Positions 1 through 7,652 of a stretch of DNA of 64,000 nt are shown one piece after another (position 1 is the stretch's first letter; every line of letters starts with the position of its first letter). Under the pieces are notes generated by a model. That model had not been told where the DNA came from. It saw only the letters and a list, made by a program, of their open reading frames with translations, and ran no database searches. This stretch comes from Oceanirhabdus seepicola (GTDB taxonomy: Bacteria; Bacillota; Clostridia; Clostridiales; Clostridiaceae), in the NCBI RefSeq assembly GCF_023684385.1, contig NZ_JAGSOJ010000004.1, forward strand, positions 434,001 to 498,000, read 5' to 3'. The position numbers were made by a program, and so were the translations under genes.

Positions 1-115
1 CTTCTGGAAGGCTTTTCATTCCCTTTTCTAATAAATTTAAAGCTTCCTTATATTTTCCTTGTATATATGGTATTGAATAATCTTTCTCTAATTCTTTAAA
101 ACTATTGTATAACAT
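1..115 (-). CDS. N-terminal fragment of a protein cut by the window edge
   Basis: Only the first 38 codons are inside the window; the reading frame stays open to the edge. The ATG at 115 is preceded by a GGGGGG ribosome site. The visible part is hydrophilic and helical, with a TPR-like pattern (GKYKEALNLLEKGMKSLPE), which also occurs at the N-terminus of some alpha/beta hydrolase-type proteins. Too little is visible to assign a function. Confidence 0.6.
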   Translation of the reverse strand, partial: MLYNSFKELEKDYSIPYIQGKYKEALNLLEKGMKSLPE

Positions 116-163
116 AGTAATCCCCCCAAATATTTTGCCAACTTATATTCAGATTATATCAAA

Positions 164-194
164 AAAACACTGACAACTACTCGTCAGCGTTTTT
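164..194 (-). terminator. Rho-independent terminator
   Basis: Stem ACACTGAC/GTCAGCGT (168-175 with 183-190, one G-T pair) around an 7-base loop. Read on the minus strand it is followed by seven T, so it ends the membrane-protein/MerR transcript. A T-run on the other side makes it possibly bidirectional. Confidence 0.75.
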
Positions 195-201
195 CTAAAT
201 T

Positions 202-534
202 TTAGAAATCTTTTAAGTACAGTGCAATAATCAAAATAGAAATACCTAATCTTATAATATGATGTTTAGGATTTAACTTTCCATGCATGTTAAATCCATT
301 TCTTATGGTTGCAATATGAATTATTACTAATCCTACAATTAATAGTGCAGACATATGATACATCAGTATATAACTAAATATAATTGTAGTTATGATTATA
401 CTTCCCCCTATAACCATTAATAAACTAGACCATAAATTAATATTCTTTTGTTTCATTTGAATTATACCAGCGAGAATAGATAACCCACCGTAAGCGATTC
501 CTAAAATTAATAAACAAATACTAAGAGCATTCAT
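202..534 (-). CDS. Small four-helix membrane protein
   Basis: A 110-residue, very hydrophobic protein with about four predicted membrane segments (roughly residues 5-25, 33-53, 60-78 and 92-107) and almost no polar loops. I do not recognise the family. The ATG follows GGAGAAAGAAA. It lies 21 bp downstream of the MerR regulator gene in the same direction and shares its promoter and terminator, so the two probably form a small self-regulated operon in which the membrane protein is the regulator's target. Real gene likely; function unknown. Confidence 0.7.
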   Translation of the reverse strand: MNALSICLLILGIAYGGLSILAGIIQMKQKNINLWSSLLMVIGGSIIITTIIFSYILMYHMSALLIVGLVIIHIATIRNGFNMHGKLNPKHHIIRLGISILIIALYLKDF

Positions 535-555
535 TTTCTTTCTCCTTAAAATTAA

Positions 556-963
556 TTATTTTATCTCTTCACTAATAATCTTTTCTGACTTTAACAATTT
601 ATTTGTCTTATGAATCATCTTCTCTAAAATACATCTTATTTGAATTATATCTCGTTCTCTTTCCAATATTTCACGATATTTTTCTTCAATGATATTAAGA
701 CAACCATTTATTTTAGATTTGTTTTCATTATTTATCCCTTGTTCTTCATTTATATCTTTTTCTAATTCAAAAAGAGCTTTGATTTCCTCCAAGCTGAAGT
801 TCAATTTTTTTAATTTTAATATCGCAATTACTTTATCTATATCTTCTTCTGTATATCTACGTCTATTATTAATTCTTTCAGGTACCAACAACTTAATTTT
901 ATCGTAATAACGAAGTGTATCTATTGTTGTTCCTGTCTTTTTTGAAAATTCCCCTATCTCCAT
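556..963 (-). CDS. MerR-family transcriptional regulator
   Basis: 135 residues. The winged-helix DNA-binding domain is at residues 1-70: the start (MEIGEFSKKTGTTIDTLRYY), the NNRRRYTEEDI wing and the LKLKKLNFSLEEIK helix are typical of MerR. A long coiled-coil dimerisation helix follows (about 75-125). There is no C-terminal effector domain and there are no Cys ligands, so it probably does not sense a metal. A perfect palindrome in a 19-bp promoter spacer lies just upstream (1030-1060), the geometry MerR proteins use to untwist the promoter. The small membrane protein downstream is the obvious partner. Confidence 0.9.
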   Translation of the reverse strand: MEIGEFSKKTGTTIDTLRYYDKIKLLVPERINNRRRYTEEDIDKVIAILKLKKLNFSLEEIKALFELEKDINEEQGINNENKSKINGCLNIIEEKYREILERERDIIQIRCILEKMIHKTNKLLKSEKIISEEIK

Positions 964-1029
964 AACATCCCCCCATAAATATTACCTTATTTACTCAAAA
1001 TACAATATATTGAAATTAAGCTTATAACA

Positions 1030-1060
1030 AGTATAAATCATGGAGTTAACTCCATGTCAA
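1030..1060 (-). promoter_or_regulatory. MerR-type promoter with operator palindrome in a 19-bp spacer
   Basis: On the minus strand: TTGACA (1060-1055), a spacer of exactly 19 bp, then TATACT (1035-1030). The 18-bp perfect palindrome CATGGAGTTAACTCCATG (1039-1056) fills the spacer and overlaps the last base of -35. Over-long spacers carrying a dyad are the hallmark of MerR-activated promoters, and the next gene encodes a MerR protein. Confidence 0.88.
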
Positions 1061-1072
1061 CAAAACAAAATA

Positions 1073-1101
1073 AAAAGCTACTCTCACTGAGAATAGCTTT
1101 T
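1073..1101 (-). terminator. Rho-independent terminator
   Basis: AAAAGCTA..TCTC pairs with GAGA..TAGCTTTT around a 3-base loop, with one mismatch. T-runs on both sides make it bidirectional. It isolates the MerR promoter from the broken acetyltransferase and CD3324-type gene upstream. Confidence 0.7.
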
Positions 1102-1105
1102 TATT

Positions 1106-1269
1106 TTATTTAATTTCAAACTTCTTCATAATACACTCAAAACCATGATCTATTATAGATTTCTCTATAAATTCTATTTCTTGAGTTTCATAAAACCCTT
1201 TCCAAAAATCTACTGCTAACTTATTATCTAACAATTGCTGAACTAAGTATGTTCCTTTAAAGGAATTAA
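1106..1269 (-). pseudogene. C-terminal remnant of an acetyltransferase-like gene
   Basis: The minus strand has an open frame of about 53 codons without a start or ribosome site, ending at TAA (1106-1108). It reads as a protein C-terminus (LLDNKLAVDFWKGFYETQE, then IIDHGFECIMKKFEIK), resembling the last strand/helix part of GNAT acetyltransferases. It starts immediately after the stop codon of the CD3324-type gene, so the N-terminal part has been lost or replaced. Classification as GNAT is by resemblance only. Confidence 0.5.
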
Positions 1270-1548
1270 TTATGAGCGTAACGTATTTTCATGATTTACT
1301 ATCCTTCTTATACTCTGTTCTGAAAGATAATATTCTTGTGCTAATCCTTTGATGGTTATTCCTTGAATAAATCTATTAAAAATTTCAATATTTCTATTTT
1401 TTAATTCCTCTTTTATACCGTTCTTTTCTCCCCAAGATTTTTGATTGCTGTTTTTCCTTGGGATATAGATATAATCACCATCAATATATTCTTGAATTAT
1501 CTTTATCACATCTTCTGGTAACACATTTTTAGCCTTAATATGTTTCAT
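1270..1548 (-). CDS. CD3324-family (Mor-like) helix-turn-helix protein
   Basis: 92 residues from the ATG at 1548, which has AAGGAGGAG 9 bases upstream. An in-frame ATG further upstream has no ribosome site and would run through an inverted repeat. The start (MKHIKAKNVLPEDVIKIIQE), the YIYIPRK motif and the C-terminal helix-turn-helix (GLAQEYYLSEQSIRRIV) match the CD3324 family, small proteins related to the Mor activator of Mu-like phages and common near acetyltransferase genes in Firmicutes. Its precise target is unknown. It directly abuts an acetyltransferase remnant. Confidence 0.75.
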   Translation of the reverse strand: MKHIKAKNVLPEDVIKIIQEYIDGDYIYIPRKNSNQKSWGEKNGIKEELKNRNIEIFNRFIQGITIKGLAQEYYLSEQSIRRIVNHENTLRS

Positions 1549-1581
1549 TTCTCTGCTCCTCCTTAAATTTATTAAGATTGA

Positions 1582-1657
1582 AGCAAAGACTACCAAAAGC
1601 TCCCTAAAATTAGGCTCCAAGCAAAGCATTGCTCATTAACATTTTGTAGTCTTTGCT
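1582..1657 (-). repeat. 12-bp inverted repeat enclosing smaller hairpins, upstream of the CD3324-type gene
   Basis: AGCAAAGACTAC (1582-1593) and its perfect complement GTAGTCTTTGCT (1646-1657) enclose about 52 bases that contain further short dyads (CCTAA/TTAGG; AGCAATGCT). It is 34 bp upstream of the start codon, within the likely 5' leader. It could be a structured leader or the remains of a tiny palindromic element. Confidence 0.5.
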
Positions 1658-1808
1658 AGGAGCAAACTTTAAAATTTGAATATAATCTAAATCTCTTCAT
1701 ATATCCCTCTCCCCTCTGAAATTTATTATCCCCAATAGTTAGTTCTATAGTAACTAGATACGATTTTCTGATATGAATATTATACCAAAATAATTCCAAT
1801 TTTTCTAT

Positions 1809-1863
1809 GTAACCTAATATCAAAAGGACTAGCAAATAGCTAGTCCTTTTGATATTAGGTTAC
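1809..1863 (-). terminator. Long perfect hairpin, terminator of the sigma/anti-sigma pair
   Basis: The 25-base arms (1809-1833 and 1839-1863) are perfectly complementary around the loop AAATA. It starts one base after the anti-sigma-like gene's stop codon. The inner part (AAAAGGACTAGC / GCTAGTCCTTTT) has the usual terminator form. Confidence 0.8.
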
Positions 1864-1864
1864 T

Positions 1865-2836
1865 CTACTTAATAGATTCTGCAATTTTTATCAATTCATC
1901 TTTTGCAAATAATCTCCTACTGTCTAATCTATAAATCACACCATTTGCATCCATGTCAATACATCTGTCAGATGATAATACTGCTTTTACCCCATTAATT
2001 TCAATTTCTTCTATTTCACCATCTGTTGCTGTTGTTACACCATTTTCTTCACTAGAAAATGTCTGATAACAAATAAAAGATTTACCTGTTTCTTTATTTG
2101 TAAAATATATATCTATATATTTTGAATCTTTAACATCGCCATTTTCATCTTTGTTAAATTCAGCTCTATCAAATTCAAATCCCTCTGGTAAATATGTTGG
2201 AATTCCAACATTAAAGCAAGTATAATCATTCAATTTATCTACTTCACTAACCACCAATAGTTTTTCTTGTCTATATAATCTATCCATTTCTTCAGTAATT
2301 ACCTTTCCATGTGATAATCTAACTATTTTCTCTCCATCTTTTGTGAACATTCCGCCTTTATAACCCTCTGGAATAATGTCTAAAGAATTTCCGTCTTTAT
2401 CAAATATTTTTCCTTTATATATGTCAGGTATAGCGTTTACTTCCTCTTCAGGTTCTTCAATTTGTATAGAAGTTACATTTCCTATTGTTATCTTGTTTAT
2501 GATTTTCTCAACTATTTCCTGTGCAAAACTTGTTTGCATTAAAGATACTCCCAATATACATGTTGCTGCAAACAATGCAATTGCAACCTTAATTCTTTTA
2601 ATTCCACTTGTTTTTTTCATAATATTATCTCCTTTATATTGGTTAATATTTTTATATACTTTATTAAACACAGCTTCTTTATTACTATCTTTACTAAAAT
2701 CTTTATCTGCAAGAGCTTTCCCTAATTCTAATAGTTCATCATACTCCTCAAACTCTGATTTATTTTTATTTTCTATACCTTTAAAGTACCCATCCATCTC
2801 TATTGAAAACTTATCTTCTATTGTCCTTTTGCTCAT
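1865..2836 (-). CDS. Membrane-anchored anti-sigma-factor-like protein
   Basis: 323 residues: a cytoplasmic N-terminal part (1-75) with acidic helices, a positively charged stretch, one membrane segment (about 84-103, VAIALFAATCILGVSLMQT), then an extracellular region. That region ends in a domain with the LPEGFEF start typical of DUF4367-like domains of anti-sigma factors and cell-surface sensors. It overlaps the ECF sigma gene by 4 bp, implying translational coupling. This order (sigma then membrane regulator) is standard for ECF systems, in which the partner holds the sigma factor at the membrane until an extracytoplasmic signal. The role is inferred mainly from context. Confidence 0.75.
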   Translation of the reverse strand: MSKRTIEDKFSIEMDGYFKGIENKNKSEFEEYDELLELGKALADKDFSKDSNKEAVFNKVYKNINQYKGDNIMKKTSGIKRIKVAIALFAATCILGVSLMQTSFAQEIVEKIINKITIGNVTSIQIEEPEEEVNAIPDIYKGKIFDKDGNSLDIIPEGYKGGMFTKDGEKIVRLSHGKVITEEMDRLYRQEKLLVVSEVDKLNDYTCFNVGIPTYLPEGFEFDRAEFNKDENGDVKDSKYIDIYFTNKETGKSFICYQTFSSEENGVTTATDGEIEEIEINGVKAVLSSDRCIDMDANGVIYRLDSRRLFAKDELIKIAESIK

Positions 2837-3384
2837 AGCTCTCCCTCTCTTTCTATCTCCTTCTTCAACTTTTTCATTGTCCGATAGATTATTACCCCAA
2901 CATTACTTTCAGTAATACCTAGTATTTTTGCAATTTCATTATTCTTAAGATTCGAACCAAATTTAAGGGCAATAATATTTCTATCTCTTGAATTTAATAT
3001 TCTTAGGGCTCTTAAAAGTTTATCATTTGTTTCTGCTGTTACCACAAAATCTTCTGGAGTCTTTTCTCTGGATACTAATTCCTTAATTGTATCTAGAGAA
3101 AATAATTTTTGCTTTTTTTGTTTCCTAAAATAATCATTTACAGTGTTTCTAGCTATAGCAAATAACCAAACTTCAAATGGTGATTTATCTTGAGAATATG
3201 TACCTATCTTAAGTACTATCTTCTCGAAAACTTGACTTGTTAAATCTTCTGATGTATAGTGACAACTAACTCTATAGAATATATAGTTATATACCCTTTC
3301 ATAATAAGCTTCAAAGATATAGGTTAATTCCTTTTCTTCAATTTCTTTATCATTTAAATGATTAAGTAAAGTAAGTTGCTGCAT
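2833..3384 (-). CDS. ECF-type RNA polymerase sigma factor
   Basis: 183 residues with sigma region 2 (about 25-95; FEAYYERVYNYIFYRVS, then the FEVWLFAIARNTVNDYFR helix that binds -10 DNA) and region 4 (about 120-178; LNSRDRNIIALKF, NNEIAKILGITESNVGVII). There is no region 3, as in the ECF group. The start ATG has GGAGAGAG upstream. It probably transcribes its own operon. A 12-bp palindrome GCTTAGCTAAGC (3415-3426) lies just upstream of the ribosome site. Confidence 0.9.
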   Translation of the reverse strand: MQQLTLLNHLNDKEIEEKELTYIFEAYYERVYNYIFYRVSCHYTSEDLTSQVFEKIVLKIGTYSQDKSPFEVWLFAIARNTVNDYFRKQKKQKLFSLDTIKELVSREKTPEDFVVTAETNDKLLRALRILNSRDRNIIALKFGSNLKNNEIAKILGITESNVGVIIYRTMKKLKKEIEREGEL

Positions 3385-3414
3385 TTTCCACTCTCTCCTT
3401 TCCTTTACTTTTAC

Positions 3415-3426
3415 GCTTAGCTAAGC
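3415..3426. promoter_or_regulatory. 12-bp palindrome upstream of the ECF sigma gene
   Basis: GCTTAGCTAAGC is a perfect dyad 31 bp before the sigma-factor start codon. It could be an operator or a small leader hairpin; there is no further evidence. Confidence 0.3.
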
Positions 3427-3550
3427 ATTTACATATGTTAATACGCAAAACTTTTTATTTCATTACATATATTCTAAATTTTACATAAAACAATCACATT
3501 ATCAAATAAATATAAACTATTGTTTGATAAAACTATACCTGTATGAAATA

Positions 3551-3579
3551 AAAAAAGAACCAGAATTAATCTGATTCTT
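3551..3579 (-). terminator. Rho-independent terminator
   Basis: AAGAA.CAGA pairs with TCTG.TTCTT (3555-3579, one G-T/mismatch) and is followed on the minus strand by a T-run. It lies 14 bp after the methyltransferase stop codon. Confidence 0.7.
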
Positions 3580-3592
3580 GACTTTATATATA

Positions 3593-4594
3593 TTATTTAC
3601 TAGCTACTATTACACAAAATTCAACCTTAGTATCCTGAATTGGGAATCCATCAATCTGACCACCATCTAATATTTTTCCTGTAGGTGTTGGCTTTATTTC
3701 AGCCATGAATGAATTTTGAATTTCACTGTTCCAACTGTTTCTTTTAAATGTATCCTTTGCACGCTCTTTAGTTGCATAATCTAGTCCACCATAGTTTTCA
3801 AATAATTCTATATGAACCTTATCATTTTCATCTATTAAATGCATTATAGACATGAATTTTCCTTTAGTTATTCTGTTCATCTCATCAATAACATTCCCTG
3901 GATCCTCAATATTTTGTATCCCCACATTACTAGTCATTATTTGGATTGAATTATTTTTAAAAGGAGTTTTTCTAGCATCAAAGGCAATTAAACTCAATTT
4001 CTCATATAATCCTTTAAACTTAAAGTATTCCCTATTTCTCTCTAGAATTATAGGACTAAAATCAGTGGCAATAATGTAATTGTTAGTATCTTGTAACATT
4101 GCTTCTACTAGATACCCTTTACCACTGGCTATATCTACAATAGTATCATTATCATTTTCAATATTCTTAATTACGAACTCTTTCTGACTCTTCAATCCAT
4201 TAATAGAATCTTGTGTGTATATCTTTTCATGTGTCCTTTTATACATCCTTGAACTTTCTTCATAGTTTCCCTTCATGTCAAGGTATGATGCCTTAAACCA
4301 GTAATCAGCTCCATTTAACTCTTCTTCTGGTGTCGTCATCAACTCTTTATATATTTCTGGATTCTCTTTAAAATGTTTCTCCAAACCACTTTCACCTTTT
4401 TCCCATAGGTCATTCCTAGGTAAATCCGGTGTTAAAAACACTGCAATTTCATCCCTTACCTCATAATCAGCCTTACATTTCGAACAAATTATCTCTGCAT
4501 TTATTACTCTATCACCTTTTTGTTCTTTAATTTCCCAAATTAAATCACCATGACACACTGGACATTCAAGCATATTAATATGTTGTTTATGCAT
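3593..4594 (-). CDS. SAM-dependent methyltransferase with N-terminal Trm112-like zinc ribbon
   Basis: 333 residues from the ATG at 4594, with GGGGGG 8 bases upstream; a longer frame exists but lacks a ribosome site. Residues 9-45 form a zinc ribbon with CPVC and CSKC pairs, like the Trm112-like domain often fused to methyltransferases. The class I SAM-binding fold follows (about 145-270), with motif I TIVDIASGKGYLVEA and an acidic motif II (ATDFSP). The substrate is unknown; proteins of this build include rRNA and small-molecule methyltransferases. It stands alone with its own terminator. Confidence 0.8.
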   Translation of the reverse strand: MHKQHINMLECPVCHGDLIWEIKEQKGDRVINAEIICSKCKADYEVRDEIAVFLTPDLPRNDLWEKGESGLEKHFKENPEIYKELMTTPEEELNGADYWFKASYLDMKGNYEESSRMYKRTHEKIYTQDSINGLKSQKEFVIKNIENDNDTIVDIASGKGYLVEAMLQDTNNYIIATDFSPIILERNREYFKFKGLYEKLSLIAFDARKTPFKNNSIQIMTSNVGIQNIEDPGNVIDEMNRITKGKFMSIMHLIDENDKVHIELFENYGGLDYATKERAKDTFKRNSWNSEIQNSFMAEIKPTPTGKILDGGQIDGFPIQDTKVEFCVIVASK

Positions 4595-4726
4595 TATGCA
4601 TTCCCCCCTCTTAAGTAATTTATAACTCGTACCCATTTTATTCTATAATTTAGTATTTCTATATATTACATTTAATTCCTTTAGATTTTGATAAATTTCC
4701 TTCTAAAAAGTCCCACTTGACTTATT

Positions 4727-5275
4727 CTATGATAACTTATCCATTAATAAATTAACCATATTTACGAACTCCCCTCTCACTTCTCTCATATCCCTATAAG
4801 AAAGATCATATTTCTTTTTAAGATTAAAATCATAAACTCTATCTTTTTCTAATAGTTCTTTTAATTCATAATTTAGCATTGAATCATCAATCTCTTTCAC
4901 TATTTCTTCTTCTTCATTTGATAAATCTCCTATTTCATAAAAATCAAATATAAAGTTTTGTAACTTATCTTCAATCCTTCTATATTCATCTAATAACCTT
5001 TTAACAGGTCTTGTTATATCCGATATATATGCCTCAGAGGCATCATGAAGTAAGCATGCAAGCTGTATCCTATGTGATTTCCCTTTAAGTTCAGCTTCCT
5101 TAGCACAGTTTATTGAGTGTTGAGCTACACTATAAAAATATTCATAGTGACCATTTCCTCTACACATCATGGATAATGCATGTGCAATATCCATTGTCTT
5201 GATTTCTTCTTTTCTTGGGTCTAGTGGCCAAAATTTAATGTTAGAATATGTAGAAATATAACTTCCTTTTCTCAT
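4727..5275 (-). CDS. HD-domain hydrolase (YfbR-like nucleotidase family), purine-riboswitch controlled
   Basis: 182 residues; the ATG at 5275 has AAAGGAG 8 bases upstream. HD-superfamily ligands are visible: His in SVAQHSINCA (about residue 57), the HD pair in CLLHDASEAYISDITRP (about 80-95) and a later Asp (IDDS). The AYISDI.RP pattern is that of YfbR-like 5'-deoxynucleotidases and related phosphohydrolases, metal-dependent enzymes that remove phosphate from nucleotides. The purine riboswitch just upstream supports a nucleotide substrate. The exact substrate cannot be read from sequence. Confidence 0.8.
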   Translation of the reverse strand: MRKGSYISTYSNIKFWPLDPRKEEIKTMDIAHALSMMCRGNGHYEYFYSVAQHSINCAKEAELKGKSHRIQLACLLHDASEAYISDITRPVKRLLDEYRRIEDKLQNFIFDFYEIGDLSNEEEEIVKEIDDSMLNYELKELLEKDRVYDFNLKKKYDLSYRDMREVRGEFVNMVNLLMDKLS

Positions 5276-5323
5276 TGTAAGAACTCCTTTCAAGTTTAAA
5301 AATTATTTTTTATAAAATAAAAG

Positions 5324-5373
5324 TCCTGCCCACAAAGAAAGCGTACACTAATACACTCTCTTCGTAAGCAGGA
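5324..5373 (-). terminator. Riboswitch expression-platform terminator
   Basis: On the minus strand TCCTGC (5373-5368) and the bases that follow pair with the segment ending GCAGGA (5329-5324), giving a stem of about 20 pairs with several G-U pairs, then a T-rich run. Its 5' arm is made of the 3' strands of aptamer helices P3 and P1, so aptamer and terminator exclude each other. Ligand binding should therefore turn expression on. Confidence 0.75.
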
Positions 5374-5429
5374 ATTATTGGTCCCCGGTAGATACCCCCA
5401 AACCATATTATTGGGGTTATACGAAGTGC
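5358..5429 (-). ncRNA. Purine riboswitch aptamer (adenine-type base at the specificity position)
   Basis: Minus strand: P1 CTTCGTA/TACGAAG; J1/2 TAA; P2 CCCCAA/TTTGGGG with loop TAATATGG; J2/3 TATCTACC; P3 GGGGA/TTCCT with loop CCAATAA; J3/1 GCTT. Loops and junctions match the purine riboswitch core (AATATGG and CTACC are diagnostic). The base equivalent to position 74, which pairs with the ligand, is T, as in adenine-binding members; the base before it is C instead of the usual A. The downstream gene encodes a nucleotidase-like HD hydrolase. Confidence 0.85.
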
Positions 5430-5470
5430 TCTATATTTTCATGCTAAATTGTTCATAATTTATTACCCTA

Positions 5471-5498
5471 ATATTATCATATTCAGCTGTTCTGTCAA
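5471..5498 (-). promoter_or_regulatory. Promoter of the purine riboswitch/HD hydrolase transcript
   Basis: Minus strand TTGACA (5498-5493), 16-bp spacer, TAATAT (5476-5471). It lies about 35 bp upstream of helix P1 of the riboswitch. Confidence 0.65.
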
Positions 5499-5510
5499 GT
5501 CACTAGATTT

Positions 5511-6401
5511 TTACATTTTTAATATTCCCAAAATTGCCTTTTGCATATGAAGTAAGTTTTCTTTTCCCTTGTAACCTATAAATCTATCTGAATTAATTAT
5601 TTCCTCACTTACTTCCTTTCCCCTAGTAAAAGGAGGACATGGATTAACAATATACCCTGCGTTGCAACTCTTTAATTTATCCAATGTTAATTGATATGGT
5701 AAAAATATTTCTGGTACACTCTTACCATTCTCTGATAGTGGCCATCCATCAGTAAGGATTATATCAGCCTTCTTTATCCCTTTTTCAAAATCATTTGTAA
5801 CTACTATTTCCCCTTTTGAGTTATCTCTTGCATATCTAAAAAGTTCATTTGATATTTCATATCCTGTAGGACATATTTGTGTTAAATTTAAATCTAATTT
5901 TGCTGCTGCCTCAAACCAAGTATTACTTATATTTGCCCCCTCTCCTACAAACACAATCTTTTGATCTTCCAATCTTCCTTTCATCTCATTCAATGTCATT
6001 AGATCACTCAAAATCTCACAAGGATGACTTTTTCTACTCATAGCATTTACCACATGAAACTCCACTTTATCAGATATTTCTCTAATTATTTTCTCTTTCT
6101 TATATCTAATAACTAAATAATCTATCCAACAGTTCAAATAACCTACTTTATCTTCTAAAGGCTCTTTTGCTTCAAAATCAATTTCCATATTTATAGCATT
6201 GGCACCTAACTGAAATATCCCCGTTTCAAAGGATATTCTGGTTCTTAAACTAGTTGATGGAAATGATGTAATAACAGTCTTACCCTTTAAAGGTTTAAAC
6301 TCTTCCCCCATTCTTTGCCTTTCTTTCACAGAGTAAGCAAATTTCATAAGTTCATCAATCTCTGCTCTCTCCATATCCCTTAGTGATATTAAATGTCTCA
6401 T
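5511..6401 (-). CDS. Aspartate/ornithine carbamoyltransferase superfamily enzyme, substrate unknown
   Basis: 296 residues, the usual length for the family. The carbamoyl-phosphate site is present: STSLRTRISFETG (about 50-62; STRTR motif) and the HPCEILSDLMTL helix (about 126-137; HPxQ motif). The second-substrate loop, HCLP in ornithine and HPLPR in aspartate carbamoyltransferases, is replaced by NPCPPFTRGKEV (about 253-264), so neither ornithine nor aspartate can be assumed. It is not in a pyrimidine or arginine operon; two GNAT genes and an ArsR-type regulator lie upstream in the same direction. Confidence 0.8.
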   Translation of the reverse strand: MRHLISLRDMERAEIDELMKFAYSVKERQRMGEEFKPLKGKTVITSFPSTSLRTRISFETGIFQLGANAINMEIDFEAKEPLEDKVGYLNCWIDYLVIRYKKEKIIREISDKVEFHVVNAMSRKSHPCEILSDLMTLNEMKGRLEDQKIVFVGEGANISNTWFEAAAKLDLNLTQICPTGYEISNELFRYARDNSKGEIVVTNDFEKGIKKADIILTDGWPLSENGKSVPEIFLPYQLTLDKLKSCNAGYIVNPCPPFTRGKEVSEEIINSDRFIGYKGKENLLHMQKAILGILKM

Positions 6402-6424
6402 TTTAATTCCCCCCCTTAGTCAAC

Positions 6425-6850
6425 CTAAATGTTTTTAGAATAAATCAATAAGTCAGAGCGTTTTTTCCAACCTATCTTATTCCAAAAAGCATTACCTAAC
6501 TCATTATCATAAAACACAAAAAGATGGCATTTATTTATACCCTCATCCTTAAGTGCTTCAAGTGCTTTTTCAACAAGAATTTTGCCTATATTTTGGCTGC
6601 GATATTCAGGTAATACACATGTATGATGTATATATCCACGCCTTCCATCATGTCCACAAAGGATTGTTCCAACTATTTTATTATCGTCATAGTATACAAA
6701 TGATGAGTTTGGATTACGTTCTAGATATCTTGTAATGGATTCTTCAGAATCAGCATCACTAATCCCAATCCCAGGAATATCATTCCATATATCATAAATT
6801 TCAGCATAACTTTTTATAGTCATCGTCTCTAAATGTAACTCCTTATTCAT
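6425..6850 (-). CDS. GNAT-family N-acetyltransferase
   Basis: 141 residues, a single GNAT domain. The acetyl-CoA pyrophosphate loop is in VLPEYRSQNIGKILVEKAL (about 79-97; R/Q-x-x-G-x-G/I pattern) and the terminal strand in LGNAFWNKIGWKKR. The build resembles YpeA-like acetyltransferases. It lies 23 bp upstream of the carbamoyltransferase and 34 bp downstream of another GNAT gene, so the three are probably co-transcribed. The acceptor substrate is unknown. Confidence 0.8.
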   Translation of the reverse strand: MNKELHLETMTIKSYAEIYDIWNDIPGIGISDADSEESITRYLERNPNSSFVYYDDNKIVGTILCGHDGRRGYIHHTCVLPEYRSQNIGKILVEKALEALKDEGINKCHLFVFYDNELGNAFWNKIGWKKRSDLLIYSKNI

Positions 6851-6884
6851 AGTATCAATTCCTCTCTGTAAATATGTTGGAAAG

Positions 6885-7652
6885 TTAAATATCGTACAAT
6901 TCTTTATTTAAAAGCTTTCTCACCCTATACCAATAACTATATTGCTTTTCATACCCCAATTTATTATATAGATTTTTCGCTTTCTCATTCTCATCAACAA
7001 CCTGAAGATAAGAATGTGTACAACCATCCTTTAAAGCCTCATATATAAGATTATTCATAATCTTTGTTCCCAAGCCCTTTCTTCTTTTATCATCATGAAC
7101 ATATATATCATACATGCCTACATATCCTTGTTCAGCTACTCCCATTCCAACAGCTATTATTTCTCCATTTTCAACTATAGCTCCATAATATACATCAGGT
7201 ATTATCCTCTGTAGCATCTTTTGTAAAACGGAAGCATTTTGTGAACTTATTTTATTTATTTGAGTAAATGCCACTAACCAATCATTTCTTAATTCTCTAT
7301 ATACCACAAACCCTTGTTTCTCTTCCTTGCTTATTTTAAAGTCGGCTATCTCTTTCAACATTATATTTGTCTTTGCAACATACTCATATCCTCTTTCACT
7401 GAGCATCACATCAATCTCATTATTATCTTCTTTTTCAGTAAGTTTGAACACTGTATCTAAATTATTTCTTTTGTACATCTCCTCACATATTTCTATATTT
7501 TTCAGTACATCTATACTACATTCGTATATTAGATTAACAGAATTAGCTCTTTTGGCGTAACCATCTGAAAATCTAAGTACCCATCCATTAAGTAAAACTG
7601 TAGATAGAGCTGGAAAAGCATTCATTGAAAATTCTTCAATTTTTTTTATCAT
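6885..7652 (-). CDS. GNAT-family N-acetyltransferase with N-terminal extra domain
   Basis: 255 residues. The C-terminal half (about 125-245) is a clear GNAT domain: MYDIYVHDDKRRKGLGTKIM is the RxxGxG acetyl-CoA loop and VDENEKAKNLYNKLGYE the last helix/strand. The N-terminal half looks like a degenerate second GNAT fold (start FSMNAFPALSTVLLNGWVLRFS), as in proteins annotated as GNAT with tandem domains. The start codon overlaps the ArsR-type regulator's stop by 4 bp. Confidence 0.8.
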   Translation of the reverse strand: MIKKIEEFSMNAFPALSTVLLNGWVLRFSDGYAKRANSVNLIYECSIDVLKNIEICEEMYKRNNLDTVFKLTEKEDNNEIDVMLSERGYEYVAKTNIMLKEIADFKISKEEKQGFVVYRELRNDWLVAFTQINKISSQNASVLQKMLQRIIPDVYYGAIVENGEIIAVGMGVAEQGYVGMYDIYVHDDKRRKGLGTKIMNNLIYEALKDGCTHSYLQVVDENEKAKNLYNKLGYEKQYSYWYRVRKLLNKELYDI

